From contig JBBAAS010000002.1 in NCBI GenBank assembly GCA_041658125.1, positions 32,132 to 96,131 on the forward strand: DNA of 64,000 nucleotides, in the 5' to 3' direction. Below are positions 15,247-23,211 of this stretch, one piece after another. The translations under genes were made by a program, and so were the position numbers. Positions within the stretch are counted from its first letter, which is position 1, and each line of letters starts with the position of its first letter. The stretch is from JBBAAS01 sp041658125 (GTDB taxonomy: Bacteria; Patescibacteriota; Microgenomatia; UBA12405). The notes beneath the pieces are model-generated. The model was given only the letters and a program-made list of their open reading frames with translations, was not told the DNA's origin and made no database searches.

Positions 15247-17028
15247 ATGAACGATAAAGACAGTAAAAAATGGAACCTCGACGATGTACTGCCGATGAGT
15301 CAATTTGATAATTTTTATCAGGAAATTGAGAGGAATATTGAGGAAATAGATAAATGGTGGAATAAACTTGGACCGGAAATGGAAAAAAAGGATTTCGGAG
15401 AATTGATTGAATTTACCGAAAACTTGGGAGAGAAAATAACAAGAATAGTGGATTTACCATACTTGATGGAGGCGGCTGATGAAAAGGATAAAACAGCAAA
15501 ACTATTGAAGACTAAGGCTAACGACTTGGCAATTAAGTGTCAAGAGAAAACCAGAAAAATTAATCATTGGTTAAGAGGGCTGGAAGTAGAAGGCAAAAAA
15601 AGACTGGACGACAAAAATGCTAAAAGATTGTTTGCGGCGATAACGGATTTGGAATATGGCTTGAGCCGGATGAGAGAAGCGGCGAAACATACTTTGAGTC
15701 AAAAAGAAGAGAATGTTGTCACCAATAAAGACGTAAATGGCATTGAGACATTGAAGGATTTGAGAGAAATAATTGAAGCCGAATTTGAATATGAGCTGAA
15801 GATAGAAGGTAAAGAAATCAGGGTCATAAAGACCCAATCAGAACTTTTAGCCTTAACCCACTCGGTTGATAAGGAGGAAAGAAAGGCGGCTTATGAGGCA
15901 TTGTTAAAAAAACAAAAAGACAATCTTGATAAGTTGTTTTTGGTGTATCAGGCGGCAGTAAAGGACTGGGGGTATGAAGCTAAAATAAGAGGATTTAAGT
16001 CGCCGATAACGGTGAGAAATTTTGCCAACGATATCGAAGATAAGGCGGTAGAAACGATGATGGCGGTGTGTCAAGAAAAAAAGGAAATATTTCTAAAATA
16101 TTTTGAGTGGAAGGCAAAGAAGTTAGGAGTGAAAAAACTGACAAGGTTTGATCTTTATGCACCGATAGAAACGAAAACAAATCAGGTAATGAGCTACGAA
16201 AAGGCTAAGGAGTTGGTCTTGTCGACCTTGGATGAATTTTCAGCCGATTTTAAAAGACTGGCAGAAAAAGTAATTGAAGAAAAACATGTTGACGTGGAAC
16301 CAAGGGTTAATAAAAGAAGCGGAGCTTTTTGCGCGACAATCGGACCAAAAATTACGCCATACATACTGCTAAACCATACCGGAACAATCCGGGATGTGTA
16401 TACCCTGGCCCACGAATTGGGGCATGCAGTTCACTCACTTTTAGCCAATAAACATTGGCCATCAGTCCAACAGGCCAATTTACCGCTGGCAGAGACAGCT
16501 TCGACATTGGCAGAAATGGTTTTATTTGAAAAAATACTAGAGAAGGAAAAAGATAAAAAAACAAAAACGGCAATGGTGAGCCAAAAAATTGATGATACTT
16601 ACGCGACGACGTTAAGACAAATTTATTTTGTATTGTTTGAAATGAGAGCACACGAAGAGATTAAAAAAGGAATTACAGATGAAGGACTGGCAAAAATTTG
16701 GCTGGAAATGTTATCGGAGCAATTAGGAAAAAGTGTCGAGGTTGATCCCCTGTTTGCATATGAGTGGGGATATGTGTCGCACATAGTGGAATCGCCGTTT
16801 TATTGTTACGCCTATGCTTTTGGAGAATTGTTAACAATATCGTTATATGGAAGATATAAAAAAGAAGGAAAAGGATTTTTGCCAAAGATTGAGAAGTTGC
16901 TGGCGGCAGGAGGATCTAAAAGTCCAAACACAATTTTGAAGGAGGCGGGAGTGAATATAAATCAAAGAGCGTTTTGGGAGGAGGGCTTTGGAATAATAGA
17001 AAACTGGATAAAATTGTTAGACAATTAA
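15247..17028 (+). CDS. pepF: M3-family oligoendopeptidase F
   Basis: A 593-residue zinc metallopeptidase of family M3 that degrades oligopeptides in the cytoplasm. The zinc motif H389-E-L-G-H393 sits in YTLAHELGHAVHS. The third ligand glutamate is expected in the LAETASTLAEM segment about 25 residues on, which is present. The N-terminal half is the helical lid. Length matches PepF (about 600). The ATG at 15247 is 6 nt after a TAAAAT box. It is divergent from guaB. Confidence 0.93.
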   Translation: MNDKDSKKWNLDDVLPMSQFDNFYQEIERNIEEIDKWWNKLGPEMEKKDFGELIEFTENLGEKITRIVDLPYLMEAADEKDKTAKLLKTKANDLAIKCQEKTRKINHWLRGLEVEGKKRLDDKNAKRLFAAITDLEYGLSRMREAAKHTLSQKEENVVTNKDVNGIETLKDLREIIEAEFEYELKIEGKEIRVIKTQSELLALTHSVDKEERKAAYEALLKKQKDNLDKLFLVYQAAVKDWGYEAKIRGFKSPITVRNFANDIEDKAVETMMAVCQEKKEIFLKYFEWKAKKLGVKKLTRFDLYAPIETKTNQVMSYEKAKELVLSTLDEFSADFKRLAEKVIEEKHVDVEPRVNKRSGAFCATIGPKITPYILLNHTGTIRDVYTLAHELGHAVHSLLANKHWPSVQQANLPLAETASTLAEMVLFEKILEKEKDKKTKTAMVSQKIDDTYATTLRQIYFVLFEMRAHEEIKKGITDEGLAKIWLEMLSEQLGKSVEVDPLFAYEWGYVSHIVESPFYCYAYAFGELLTISLYGRYKKEGKGFLPKIEKLLAAGGSKSPNTILKEAGVNINQRAFWEEGFGIIENWIKLLDN

Positions 17029-17051
17029 CCGACATTCCTTAAGAGTAAGAG

Positions 17052-17057
17052 TATAAT
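17052..17057 (+). promoter_or_regulatory. -10 box of Crp/Fnr-type gene
   Basis: TATAAT, 8 nt before the GTG at 17066. Confidence 0.5.
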
Positions 17058-17065
17058 TTAGGGTC

Positions 17066-17746
17066 GTGACTAAAGGAAATCTAATAAGTTCGATGGACGA
17101 AGGGGTAAAGAAAAAACTGATGACTTTTTTTGAAAACTACAAACTGGTAGGGTTCAAAAAGGGCCAAATAATTTTTCAGCCGGGAGATGAATTACACCAG
17201 GTAATGTTTGTAAAAAGCGGTTATGCCAGGATGTACTCGCTGACAAAAAATGGAAAAGAAATGACCTTGCCATTAATGCGACCATTGTTTTTTGCCTCAA
17301 TGGTCTATGCTATGACAGGAATGGAAAACCATTGTTTTTTTGAAGCGATAAGCCCGACAGAGGTTTGGGTAGCACCGACAAGCGAATTAAATGATTTTTT
17401 GAAAAAAAATAAAAAAACTAAGGATGATTTGGTTAGGCTGGTGGTAAATGAATTTGTGGATATGACCTGTAACATGCAGCAGTTAATATCAAGCGACGCA
17501 GCGGCAAAATTAGCAAGAATAATAGAAATTATTGCGGCGAGGTTCGGAGAAAATAAGGATGGCGGAGTATTAGTAAAATTCAACACGCCTCACCGATTGC
17601 TGGCCTCAATGACCGGATTGACGCGGGAGACAATAACCCTACAACTGATCAAAATGGAAAAAGAAGGGATAACCGAAAATAAAAATAAAAGGATTTTAGT
17701 GAAAGACTGGAAAAGATTGAAAGAAATGGCAGGAATAGAAAATTAA
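17066..17746 (+). CDS. Crp/Fnr-family transcriptional regulator
   Basis: 226 residues. An N-terminal cyclic-nucleotide-binding-type beta-roll (about 20-130, with FQPGDE and the KSGYARMYSLTKNG segment) is followed by a dimer helix and a C-terminal winged helix (about 150-220; LLASMTGLTRETITLQL is the recognition helix region). There is no Fnr-like N-terminal cysteine cluster, so an iron-sulfur oxygen sensor is unlikely. The effector is unknown. The nearby rubrerythrin, CPVC protein and thioredoxin reductase hint at redox or oxidative-stress control, which is inference. Confidence 0.88.
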   Translation: MTKGNLISSMDEGVKKKLMTFFENYKLVGFKKGQIIFQPGDELHQVMFVKSGYARMYSLTKNGKEMTLPLMRPLFFASMVYAMTGMENHCFFEAISPTEVWVAPTSELNDFLKKNKKTKDDLVRLVVNEFVDMTCNMQQLISSDAAAKLARIIEIIAARFGENKDGGVLVKFNTPHRLLASMTGLTRETITLQLIKMEKEGITENKNKRILVKDWKRLKEMAGIEN

Positions 17747-17773
17747 TTAATTATAGAGATTTTCTAACGAGAA

Positions 17774-18304
17774 CTATTCGCGGCAACAATCAAGAATTTT
17801 ACCAATAACACCGGAGATTTTACCTAAAAAATCAGATTTTTTTAGCTCAACGGGTTGGTCTTGAGAGTTTTCTGCTACAAGACTTTTTGAATCCGACTTG
17901 ACGATGCCAAGGTTAATCCCCCAAAAAAGATTGTAAAGATCATAGGATTTTTTGAAAAAATTGTCGGCCTTTTTTTGATCGCCCTGATGGAGAGCTTTGG
18001 TACCGACTTCAAAAAGACGCATGGAGGCGGCTAATAAATGCTTACTGGTGCACCAAACTTCACCTTCGGGATCTTTGACAATGAGCTTGAGAAGTTCTTT
18101 GCGCATTTCCCGGGTTTGATGAAGGAGATCAAGATAGCTAGACTTGCCGGTTTTTTGAGAGGTGAAAAAAAGATGTTCTTCAATGGAAATTAAGTTCATG
18201 ACGGCGATAGACAAATCTTCGTCGGAAGAAAGATCGAGCTTGTTGCCGGCTTCAGCCTGTTTAATTTTGGCCATGAATTTCTGAAGATCGGAGTTGGTGA
18301 TCAT
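17774..18304 (-). CDS. Conserved-looking protein of unknown function (176 aa)
   Basis: A mostly helical soluble protein with no recognised domain. Residues about 20-130 form predicted amphipathic helices (SIEEHLFFTSQK, CTSKHLLAASMRL, AYALHQGD-like repeats), reminiscent of a helical bundle. It ends in CCRE, a C-terminal Cys pair. The ATG at 18304 is 6 nt after an extended TGC-TAAAAT box. It shares the minus strand with the CPVC membrane protein and the second BlaI-type regulator but has its own promoter. Confidence 0.6.
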   Translation of the reverse strand: MITNSDLQKFMAKIKQAEAGNKLDLSSDEDLSIAVMNLISIEEHLFFTSQKTGKSSYLDLLHQTREMRKELLKLIVKDPEGEVWCTSKHLLAASMRLFEVGTKALHQGDQKKADNFFKKSYDLYNLFWGINLGIVKSDSKSLVAENSQDQPVELKKSDFLGKISGVIGKILDCCRE

Positions 18305-18310
18305 GAGGGT

Positions 18311-18316
18311 ATTTTA
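18311..18316 (-). promoter_or_regulatory. Extended -10 box of the 176-aa protein gene
   Basis: TGC-TAAAAT on the minus strand, 6 nt before the ATG at 18304. Confidence 0.5.
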
Positions 18317-18323
18317 GCAATTA

Positions 18324-18827
18324 CTACAAACTAAAGCCGAATTTGAAAACGAGAGTGGCCAATAACAGCAAACCGACGGGAAAAATGACTTTGGCATAAA
18401 GGAAAAGAGCGCGGTGGTGATTTTTGGCTTTGGTATCGGCATAAATAATGTTGCCGGCGATGACCGTGAGAAGACCGATGGTTTGGCCAAAAATGATTTT
18501 GTCAAAACCCAAAAGACGATTGTCAACAACACCAAGTTGACCAGTAAATTGGAAATAAGCAAGAGTAGTTAAAAAGAGAATTAGAGAAAGAACAATCCGT
18601 TTTTTGAGAAATTTAATTTTGATTTTAGGGGCCAACCAATAAGCAATAACAGTGTTGAGACCAGAAATCCAAATAGAAACTAAAAGATCGTCAATACCGA
18701 GCTTTTTGGCTAAAAACATTCCCCCACCAACAGTGACAATACAAACAGGGCATTGGGCGAACGTTGTTTGAACGTTAGTTAAAAAAAAGACAATGAAACT
18801 TAATAAGAGGAGAAAAACCGATGGCAT
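18324..18827 (-). CDS. Membrane protein with N-terminal CPVC motif
   Basis: 167 residues. A signal-like N-terminus (residues 1-24, ending TFAQ) is followed at once by CPVC, then four further hydrophobic helices. The CxxC placed just outside or at the membrane surface suggests a thiol-redox or metal-binding role. I do not recognise a named family. The gene lies directly downstream of the second BlaI-type repressor, and an operator copy (18875-18888) lies between them, so it is the probable regulated target. A TATAAT box is 7 nt before the ATG. Confidence 0.65.
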   Translation of the reverse strand: MPSVFLLLLSFIVFFLTNVQTTFAQCPVCIVTVGGGMFLAKKLGIDDLLVSIWISGLNTVIAYWLAPKIKIKFLKKRIVLSLILFLTTLAYFQFTGQLGVVDNRLLGFDKIIFGQTIGLLTVIAGNIIYADTKAKNHHRALFLYAKVIFPVGLLLLATLVFKFGFSL

Positions 18828-18834
18828 GAATTTG

Positions 18835-18840
18835 ATTATA
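18835..18840 (-). promoter_or_regulatory. -10 box of CPVC membrane protein gene
   Basis: TATAAT on the minus strand, 7 nt before the ATG at 18827. The operator lies about 35 bp further upstream. Confidence 0.5.
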
Positions 18841-18874
18841 TCTGATGAAAAATTAAGTGTTCCACCTGCTTTGT

Positions 18875-18888
18875 ACTACAAGTGTAGT
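18875..18888. promoter_or_regulatory. BlaI-type operator, 2-nt spacer variant
   Basis: Perfect inverted repeat ACTACA-ag-TGTAGT between the second repressor gene and the CPVC membrane protein. Half-sites equal those at 9494-9514, but the spacer is 2 nt instead of 3. Confidence 0.7.
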
Positions 18889-18891
18889 TGT

Positions 18892-19257
18892 TCACTTTTT
18901 ATTTGTCAAGGGAGAGAATTTTTTGGAGACAGACTGGAATCTTTCTATTACTAGATTACCATAAGATCCGTATAACCGGTTAAAGAGATCGTCAAGGCAA
19001 CGGGAAGCAAAAACCTGTTTGGTTTCAACGGGTGAATAAAAATAAACCTTGCCTTCCTGGCGACGACGAAGAAGCTCTTTGTCGGTCATGCGCTTAAGAA
19101 CGGTCATAATAGTGGTGTAGGCATGTTTTCCTTTCAGAAAAGAAAGGACATCGGAAGGCTTGAGGGGATCTTTTGAAGCCCAAAGAATTTCCATAACTTT
19201 TTGCTCAAGACCACCGAGAAGATGACATTTGACATTGCAGTGGCCGACACATTTCAT
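18892..19257 (-). CDS. BlaI/MecI/CopY-family transcriptional repressor (second copy)
   Basis: A 121-residue winged-helix repressor, clearly homologous to the one at 10482-10856 (shared LGSLQ/LGGLEQKVMEI, PLKPS/PAEVL, AYTTIMTVLKRM and wing GKVYFYSPVE). The N-terminus MKCVGHCNVKCHL carries three cysteines and two histidines, absent from the first copy; this could be a metal-sensing site. No M56 partner lies next to it. Operators flank the gene on both sides, indicating autoregulation and control of the CPVC membrane protein. Confidence 0.88.
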   Translation of the reverse strand: MKCVGHCNVKCHLLGGLEQKVMEILWASKDPLKPSDVLSFLKGKHAYTTIMTVLKRMTDKELLRRRQEGKVYFYSPVETKQVFASRCLDDLFNRLYGSYGNLVIERFQSVSKKFSPLTNKK

Positions 19258-19258
19258 T

Positions 19259-19272
19259 ACTACGATTGTAGC
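19259..19272 (-). promoter_or_regulatory. Operator overlapping extended -10 of second BlaI-type gene
   Basis: ACTACG-at-TGTAGC, one mismatch pair from the 18875 site and also with a 2-nt spacer. It contains the extended -10 TGC-TACAAT (box 19265-19270), 7 nt before the ATG at 19257. Confidence 0.6.
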
Positions 19273-19299
19273 AGGAGGGAATATATTTTACCAGAGTGC

Positions 19300-19305
19300 T
19301 AAAAT
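19300..19305 (+). promoter_or_regulatory. Extended -10 box of rubrerythrin gene
   Basis: TGC-TAAAAT, 6 nt before the ATG at 19312. The region is shared with the divergent BlaI-type promoter. Confidence 0.5.
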
Positions 19306-19311
19306 CTTGAT

Positions 19312-19872
19312 ATGACAAAAACACAACAAAACCTACTCAAAGCATTTGCTGGAGAGAGCCAAGCGAGGAACAAATACTTGGTATTTGCCAAAATGGCGAG
19401 AAAAGAAGGGATGGAGTGGATAGCCAGAGTGTTTGAAGAAACGGCCGACAATGAAAGAGCCCATGCCCAAGAATTGTTTGAATTAATTTTAGGACCGGTA
19501 ATAGTGACTGGAGAACTGGCAATTGCACCATTTAGCGATAAGACGGCAGAAAATTTGGTAACGGCGGCGGAGGGAGAAAAATTTGAATGGACAACAATGT
19601 ATCCGGATTTTGAAAAAATAGCCAAAGAAGAGGGAGAAGCAGGGCCGGAAAGGCTATTTAGAGAGTTAAAAGAAGTGGAGGAAAAACACGAAGAAAGATA
19701 TTTGATATTGGCAAAAAAAGTAGCGGATAAAACGCTTTATACAGCCGAAACCGAAGTAGAGTGGAAATGCCTAAATTGCGGATATATTCACAAAGGAAGC
19801 ACAGCGCCGACAAAATGTCCATTGTGCCAAAAAACGCAAGATTGGTATCAACAACTAGGACTTATCCGATAG
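19312..19872 (+). CDS. rbr: Rubrerythrin
   Basis: 186 residues. The N-terminal ferritin-like diiron four-helix bundle carries the expected carboxylate/histidine ligands (AGESQARNKY, ETADNERAHA, then EGEKFEW and EEKHEERY). A C-terminal rubredoxin-like zinc ribbon has CLNC and CPLC. It reduces hydrogen peroxide in the cytoplasm of anaerobes and microaerobes. It is divergent from the second BlaI-type repressor, whose operator is about 40 bp away, so shared control is possible. Its last 11 nt overlap the convergent HAD gene. Confidence 0.93.
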   Translation: MTKTQQNLLKAFAGESQARNKYLVFAKMARKEGMEWIARVFEETADNERAHAQELFELILGPVIVTGELAIAPFSDKTAENLVTAAEGEKFEWTTMYPDFEKIAKEEGEAGPERLFRELKEVEEKHEERYLILAKKVADKTLYTAETEVEWKCLNCGYIHKGSTAPTKCPLCQKTQDWYQQLGLIR

Positions 19873-20953
19873 CCTGAATTTTCAAAGGGGAAACAATTTG
19901 ACCGGTTAGAGTCAAAGGAATGGTGTCGAAACGATGGTCGTGGTGACGGGTAGCAAGAAGATATTTGCCGTCGTAAAGAGGAGTGGTAGTCTTGAAAAGA
20001 CCAAGGATATTGGAACGTAAAACCCGAGACGGATGACCTTTGTCGTCCTGAATTTCGATAATGGCTTCTTCGATGATTTTGCCATCGGGAGTGGTAACCA
20101 TACCGGCAATGATGTTGGGTTCAGTTGGAGTATTGGGCATGGGAATGTCACCAAATTTGGCTTTACCGGTGGCTTCTAATTTAACATGAGTAACGAGAGG
20201 AGCCGGTTTAAAAACAGCTTTTTTAACTGAAGTTAATTTTTGAAAAAGTTGATCGGAAACTGACGGCTTGGTATTAACAGTCGGAGAAGAGACGACAGAA
20301 CTAGGTCGTGATAAGGGTGGAGCCGGTGAAATAATCTTTTCTTCGGGAGTTAGAAGAAATTCGTTGAGAGCTAGGATAAGATCCGGGTAATTTTTATAGA
20401 GAACGGCGTTGATGCCAAATTTTTGAGCAGCGACGATATTGGACAACTTATCATCAACAAAAACGACTTCAAGCGGATTCCACCGACCGTGATTAAAAAT
20501 AGCTTTATAAATAAAAGGCATGGGTTTACGAAGTTGATACTCCCAAGAATAGATAGAATAGTCAAAAAGAGGACTGATCCATTTTTGGTAGAAAGGAGCA
20601 AGAAAATATTCAGCATTGGAGATACAGCCAATTGAAAATTTTTGGGAACGAAGATAGGCAATAAGGTCTACCAATGATTGGTTAAGATGTGACTTGAAAG
20701 CAGATTCATTGCTAAAAGCTTGATCGATTAGGGCGACAAGTGGCCGGGGATCAACCTTTGGATTGATGGTTTTGAACCAATCTTCAAGCTTAAGATGGCT
20801 AGTTTCAAACTGGGCATAGACATCTAAATAGAGATTTTCGATTACTTCAGAGGTAATGCCAAGAGACTGGGCCCAAGAAGAACGAAGAATTTGAGAAAGC
20901 GGCTGATAGTTCCAAATAACTTTACCTACATCAAAAACAATGGTTTTAACCAT
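19862..20953 (-). CDS. HAD-family hydrolase fused to a carboxypeptidase-regulatory-like domain
   Basis: 363 residues. Residues 1-200 are a HAD hydrolase of the YihX-like type: motif I FDVGKV (nucleophile Asp with Gly at +2, as in that subgroup), SNA motif II, Lys in LRKPMP and FVDD motif IV. After a Pro/Ser linker (about 210-265), residues about 265-363 form a small beta-sandwich similar to carboxypeptidase regulatory-like domains. The same domain, including a KLxATGxAxFGxIPMP lead-in, ends the PrgI-like T4SS protein at 26321-27184. The combination is unusual. The ATG at 20953 is 8 nt after TATAAT. Confidence 0.8.
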   Translation of the reverse strand: MVKTIVFDVGKVIWNYQPLSQILRSSWAQSLGITSEVIENLYLDVYAQFETSHLKLEDWFKTINPKVDPRPLVALIDQAFSNESAFKSHLNQSLVDLIAYLRSQKFSIGCISNAEYFLAPFYQKWISPLFDYSIYSWEYQLRKPMPFIYKAIFNHGRWNPLEVVFVDDKLSNIVAAQKFGINAVLYKNYPDLILALNEFLLTPEEKIISPAPPLSRPSSVVSSPTVNTKPSVSDQLFQKLTSVKKAVFKPAPLVTHVKLEATGKAKFGDIPMPNTPTEPNIIAGMVTTPDGKIIEEAIIEIQDDKGHPSRVLRSNILGLFKTTTPLYDGKYLLATRHHDHRFDTIPLTLTGQIVSPLKIQAIG

Positions 20954-20961
20954 GCAGTTTT

Positions 20962-20967
20962 ATTATA
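20962..20967 (-). promoter_or_regulatory. -10 box of HAD fusion gene
   Basis: TATAAT on the minus strand, 8 nt before the ATG at 20953. Confidence 0.5.
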
Positions 20968-20980
20968 GAGGATACTTTAG

Positions 20981-21364
20981 TTAAAGTCCGTGATAGAAGG
21001 AGTTCATTTTGGGTAAGAAAATAACTAAGGCAACGATAAAAGAAACAACGGCTAAAACTAAAACAGCGGCAGCAGCAAGATTGCGCATGTTGGTGGTGTC
21101 ATCGTAACCAAGCTTGAACTTGAGCTTGAGCATATCAGCGATATTTTCAATAGAAGAATTAATAAGCTCGGCAGAAAAAACTAAACCGATGCAAAGAATA
21201 ATTATTAACCACTCAAAAGAAGAAAGATGAAAATAAAAACCGGCAAGAACTACCACAATGGTGGCCAGACAATGAACCTTGAGATTGCGCTCGGTGCGAA
21301 GACCATAAATAAGACCACGAAAAGCAAAAACAAAGCTACGAAGGAACTTTTTTAAAGAAATCAT
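20981..21364 (-). CDS. dgkA: Diacylglycerol/undecaprenol kinase family protein
   Basis: A 127-residue membrane kinase with three hydrophobic helices, phosphorylating diacylglycerol or undecaprenol. The family segments GLRTERNLKVH and SAELINSSIENIAD are present. The last conserved motif, normally KDxAAAAVL, reads MRNLAAAAVL, so the usual Asp is replaced by Asn; activity may be altered. It starts 3 nt after the mutM stop, so the two form an operon. Confidence 0.85.
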   Translation of the reverse strand: MISLKKFLRSFVFAFRGLIYGLRTERNLKVHCLATIVVVLAGFYFHLSSFEWLIIILCIGLVFSAELINSSIENIADMLKLKFKLGYDDTTNMRNLAAAAVLVLAVVSFIVALVIFLPKMNSFYHGL

Positions 21365-21367
21365 TAT

Positions 21368-22198
21368 TTATCTTACTATTTTTTGACACTTGGGGCAAAA
21401 AAAAGTACCCCGGCCACCAAGCTTGATATATTTTATCGGAGTTTGACATTGAAGACATGGCTCCCTTTTTCGCTCATAGACCCGGAAATAAAACTGATTT
21501 GAACCAGATGAACCGTCGGGTTTCAGATAGCCATGGTCTTTGGCGGTAGAACCGCCAGCGAGAATGGATTGACGCATGATGGCAAGAAGAGAATGATAAA
21601 GCTTTAAGGCTTTGACGCGGGAAATTTTGTTAGCAGGAGACTCCGGATGAATTTTGGACAAAAAAAGAGAATCGTTGGCATAAATATTACCGATACCGGC
21701 AAACTTTGACTGGTCGAGAAGAACTGTTTTTACTGGACGGGAAGATGATTGAAGCTGAGAATGAAAATATTTTGGAGTAAATAAGGGATCCAAAACATCG
21801 AGACCAAGGTTTTTTTGAAACTTGATAAGCTCTGCCGGGGTAAAAACCCGGGCCCAGCCGAATTTACGTTGGTCGTTAAAAAGTAATTTGCGGCCGTTGG
21901 AAAGGGTAAATATTAAACGAGCAGACCTGGCTGATGAAAGTGGGTGACCGAGAACGGTACCGGAATAGATAATTTGTCCGGTCATTTTGAGATGGAACAA
22001 TAAAACTAAATTGTTTTTCAAAACTACCGAGAGTTGTTTGCCAAGGCGGGACAACTTGATAATTTTTTGGCCTTCGATAAGTTTGGGATTACCAATAAAA
22101 GATTTAGGGGTGAGAATTTTAAGACCAGAAATGGTTTGACCGATGATTTTTTTGGCTAAAAATTGATGAATGACTTCGACTTCAGGAAGTTCCGGCAT
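21368..22198 (-). CDS. mutM: Formamidopyrimidine-DNA glycosylase
   Basis: 276 residues. It begins MPELPEVE with the catalytic Pro2 and Glu3, has the helix-two-turn-helix (GIGNIYANDSLF) and ends in the zinc finger CLQC...CPKC. It removes 8-oxoguanine and other oxidised purines from DNA by a glycosylase/AP-lyase mechanism. Length is normal. The ATG at 22198 is 6 nt after TATAAT. It is followed by dgkA with 3 nt between. Confidence 0.95.
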   Translation of the reverse strand: MPELPEVEVIHQFLAKKIIGQTISGLKILTPKSFIGNPKLIEGQKIIKLSRLGKQLSVVLKNNLVLLFHLKMTGQIIYSGTVLGHPLSSARSARLIFTLSNGRKLLFNDQRKFGWARVFTPAELIKFQKNLGLDVLDPLFTPKYFHSQLQSSSRPVKTVLLDQSKFAGIGNIYANDSLFLSKIHPESPANKISRVKALKLYHSLLAIMRQSILAGGSTAKDHGYLKPDGSSGSNQFYFRVYERKREPCLQCQTPIKYIKLGGRGTFFCPKCQKIVR

Positions 22199-22204
22199 GA
22201 GAGT

Positions 22205-22210
22205 ATTATA
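22205..22210 (-). promoter_or_regulatory. -10 box of mutM
   Basis: TATAAT on the minus strand, 6 nt before the ATG at 22198. Confidence 0.55.
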
Positions 22211-22216
22211 TCGGTC

Positions 22217-23152
22217 TTATCGTGTATGTTCGAAATCGGTTAGGTCATCAAAGTCGACAGACGTTGTTTTGTTTTTGGAGAGACGGAAAATAGCAACCTT
22301 AGTATCGGCGAGACGGTCTTTGACTAAACTAATAGAGTTGAGAAAGACTTGAGTGGAGACAAGATAACTGGTGAGTAAAAAAACATCAGATATCTGTTTG
22401 TTGCCGACGATGACCGAATAAACAAGGTAAATCAAGACCAGACTAAAAAAGACGACAGCAGTATTCTGAAGGCTAAACCATTCCCAAAAGCCATGGGCAC
22501 AAAGCCGGTGATATTGTTTGAGAAGCTGAGAGGATTCAAGAGAGATGTCATTACTGCTTTGAAGTTTGCCGTAGTAATTTTCGATTTTTTTGTTTTGATC
22601 TTCTTTGATTTTGGCGTAAAGACCGGTAGTATATTCATCGGTAAAAAAATAGACCAGTATATAGGCTATTTGTAAAATAAAAACACGAAAATCCAAAAAA
22701 AAGACGAGGGTCGGAAGATAAAAAAGGGAAACAAAACCGTCAATGCCCGGCTGATTGATAACTTCCATGGTCAAACGGGTAGCATCGGAAAAATTGCGGA
22801 TGGTTTGGACAGCCTGATGACGTTTTTTCTTGTCCTGAAGTTGAAGGTCTTGAGTAAAAAATTTCTGAATGTGGGATTCCGTTTTATAAATCAGATACTG
22901 AATCTTGTGGACGGACAAAAGACGAAGAAAATTGTCCAGAAGATAGAAAACAAAGGTAAGAAAAACTAAAAAATAAGTTCGATTGGGAGTACAGCTGGTT
23001 TCAAGGCAACGGATAATTTGAGAAAAAAGGTAAACAGCAAGAGGAGGAATTAAAACAGAAACGATGCGAATAAAAAACCAAAAGACAAATTGATTTTTTT
23101 CGTAAATCAGACGATAAATATATTTGATAGCTTCTCGGGTTTCACGGGTCAC
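22217..23152 (-). CDS. Membrane protein resembling an ABC-exporter transmembrane domain without ATPase
   Basis: 311 residues with about five or six hydrophobic segments (about 25-45, 60-80, 150-185, 235-265, 270-290) separated by long charged helices. Spacing and the N-terminal pattern look like the transmembrane domain of type I ABC exporters, but no nucleotide-binding domain follows and none is adjacent. It could be a truncated exporter or a family that lost the ATPase. The GTG start at 23152 is 6 nt after a TAGAAT box. Function unknown. Confidence 0.55.
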   Translation of the reverse strand: MTRETREAIKYIYRLIYEKNQFVFWFFIRIVSVLIPPLAVYLFSQIIRCLETSCTPNRTYFLVFLTFVFYLLDNFLRLLSVHKIQYLIYKTESHIQKFFTQDLQLQDKKKRHQAVQTIRNFSDATRLTMEVINQPGIDGFVSLFYLPTLVFFLDFRVFILQIAYILVYFFTDEYTTGLYAKIKEDQNKKIENYYGKLQSSNDISLESSQLLKQYHRLCAHGFWEWFSLQNTAVVFFSLVLIYLVYSVIVGNKQISDVFLLTSYLVSTQVFLNSISLVKDRLADTKVAIFRLSKNKTTSVDFDDLTDFEHTR

Positions 23153-23158
23153 GAGTTA

Positions 23159-23164
23159 ATTCTA
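23159..23164 (-). promoter_or_regulatory. -10 box of the ABC-TMD-like gene
   Basis: TAGAAT on the minus strand, 6 nt before the GTG at 23152. Confidence 0.45.
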
Positions 23165-23198
23165 AGTCAGGTAAGTTACTTAAGTAAAGATGATAGGA

Positions 23199-23204
23199 TA
23201 AAAT
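23199..23204 (+). promoter_or_regulatory. -10 box of trxB
   Basis: TAAAAT, 7 nt before the ATG at 23212. Confidence 0.5.
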
Positions 23205-23211
23205 AGGTGTT

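Noticed and set aside
15208..15303. N-terminal extension of the IMPDH-like enzyme
   Set aside because: It crosses the divergent promoter of pepF and has no similarity to the family, which starts at the segment encoded from 15207.
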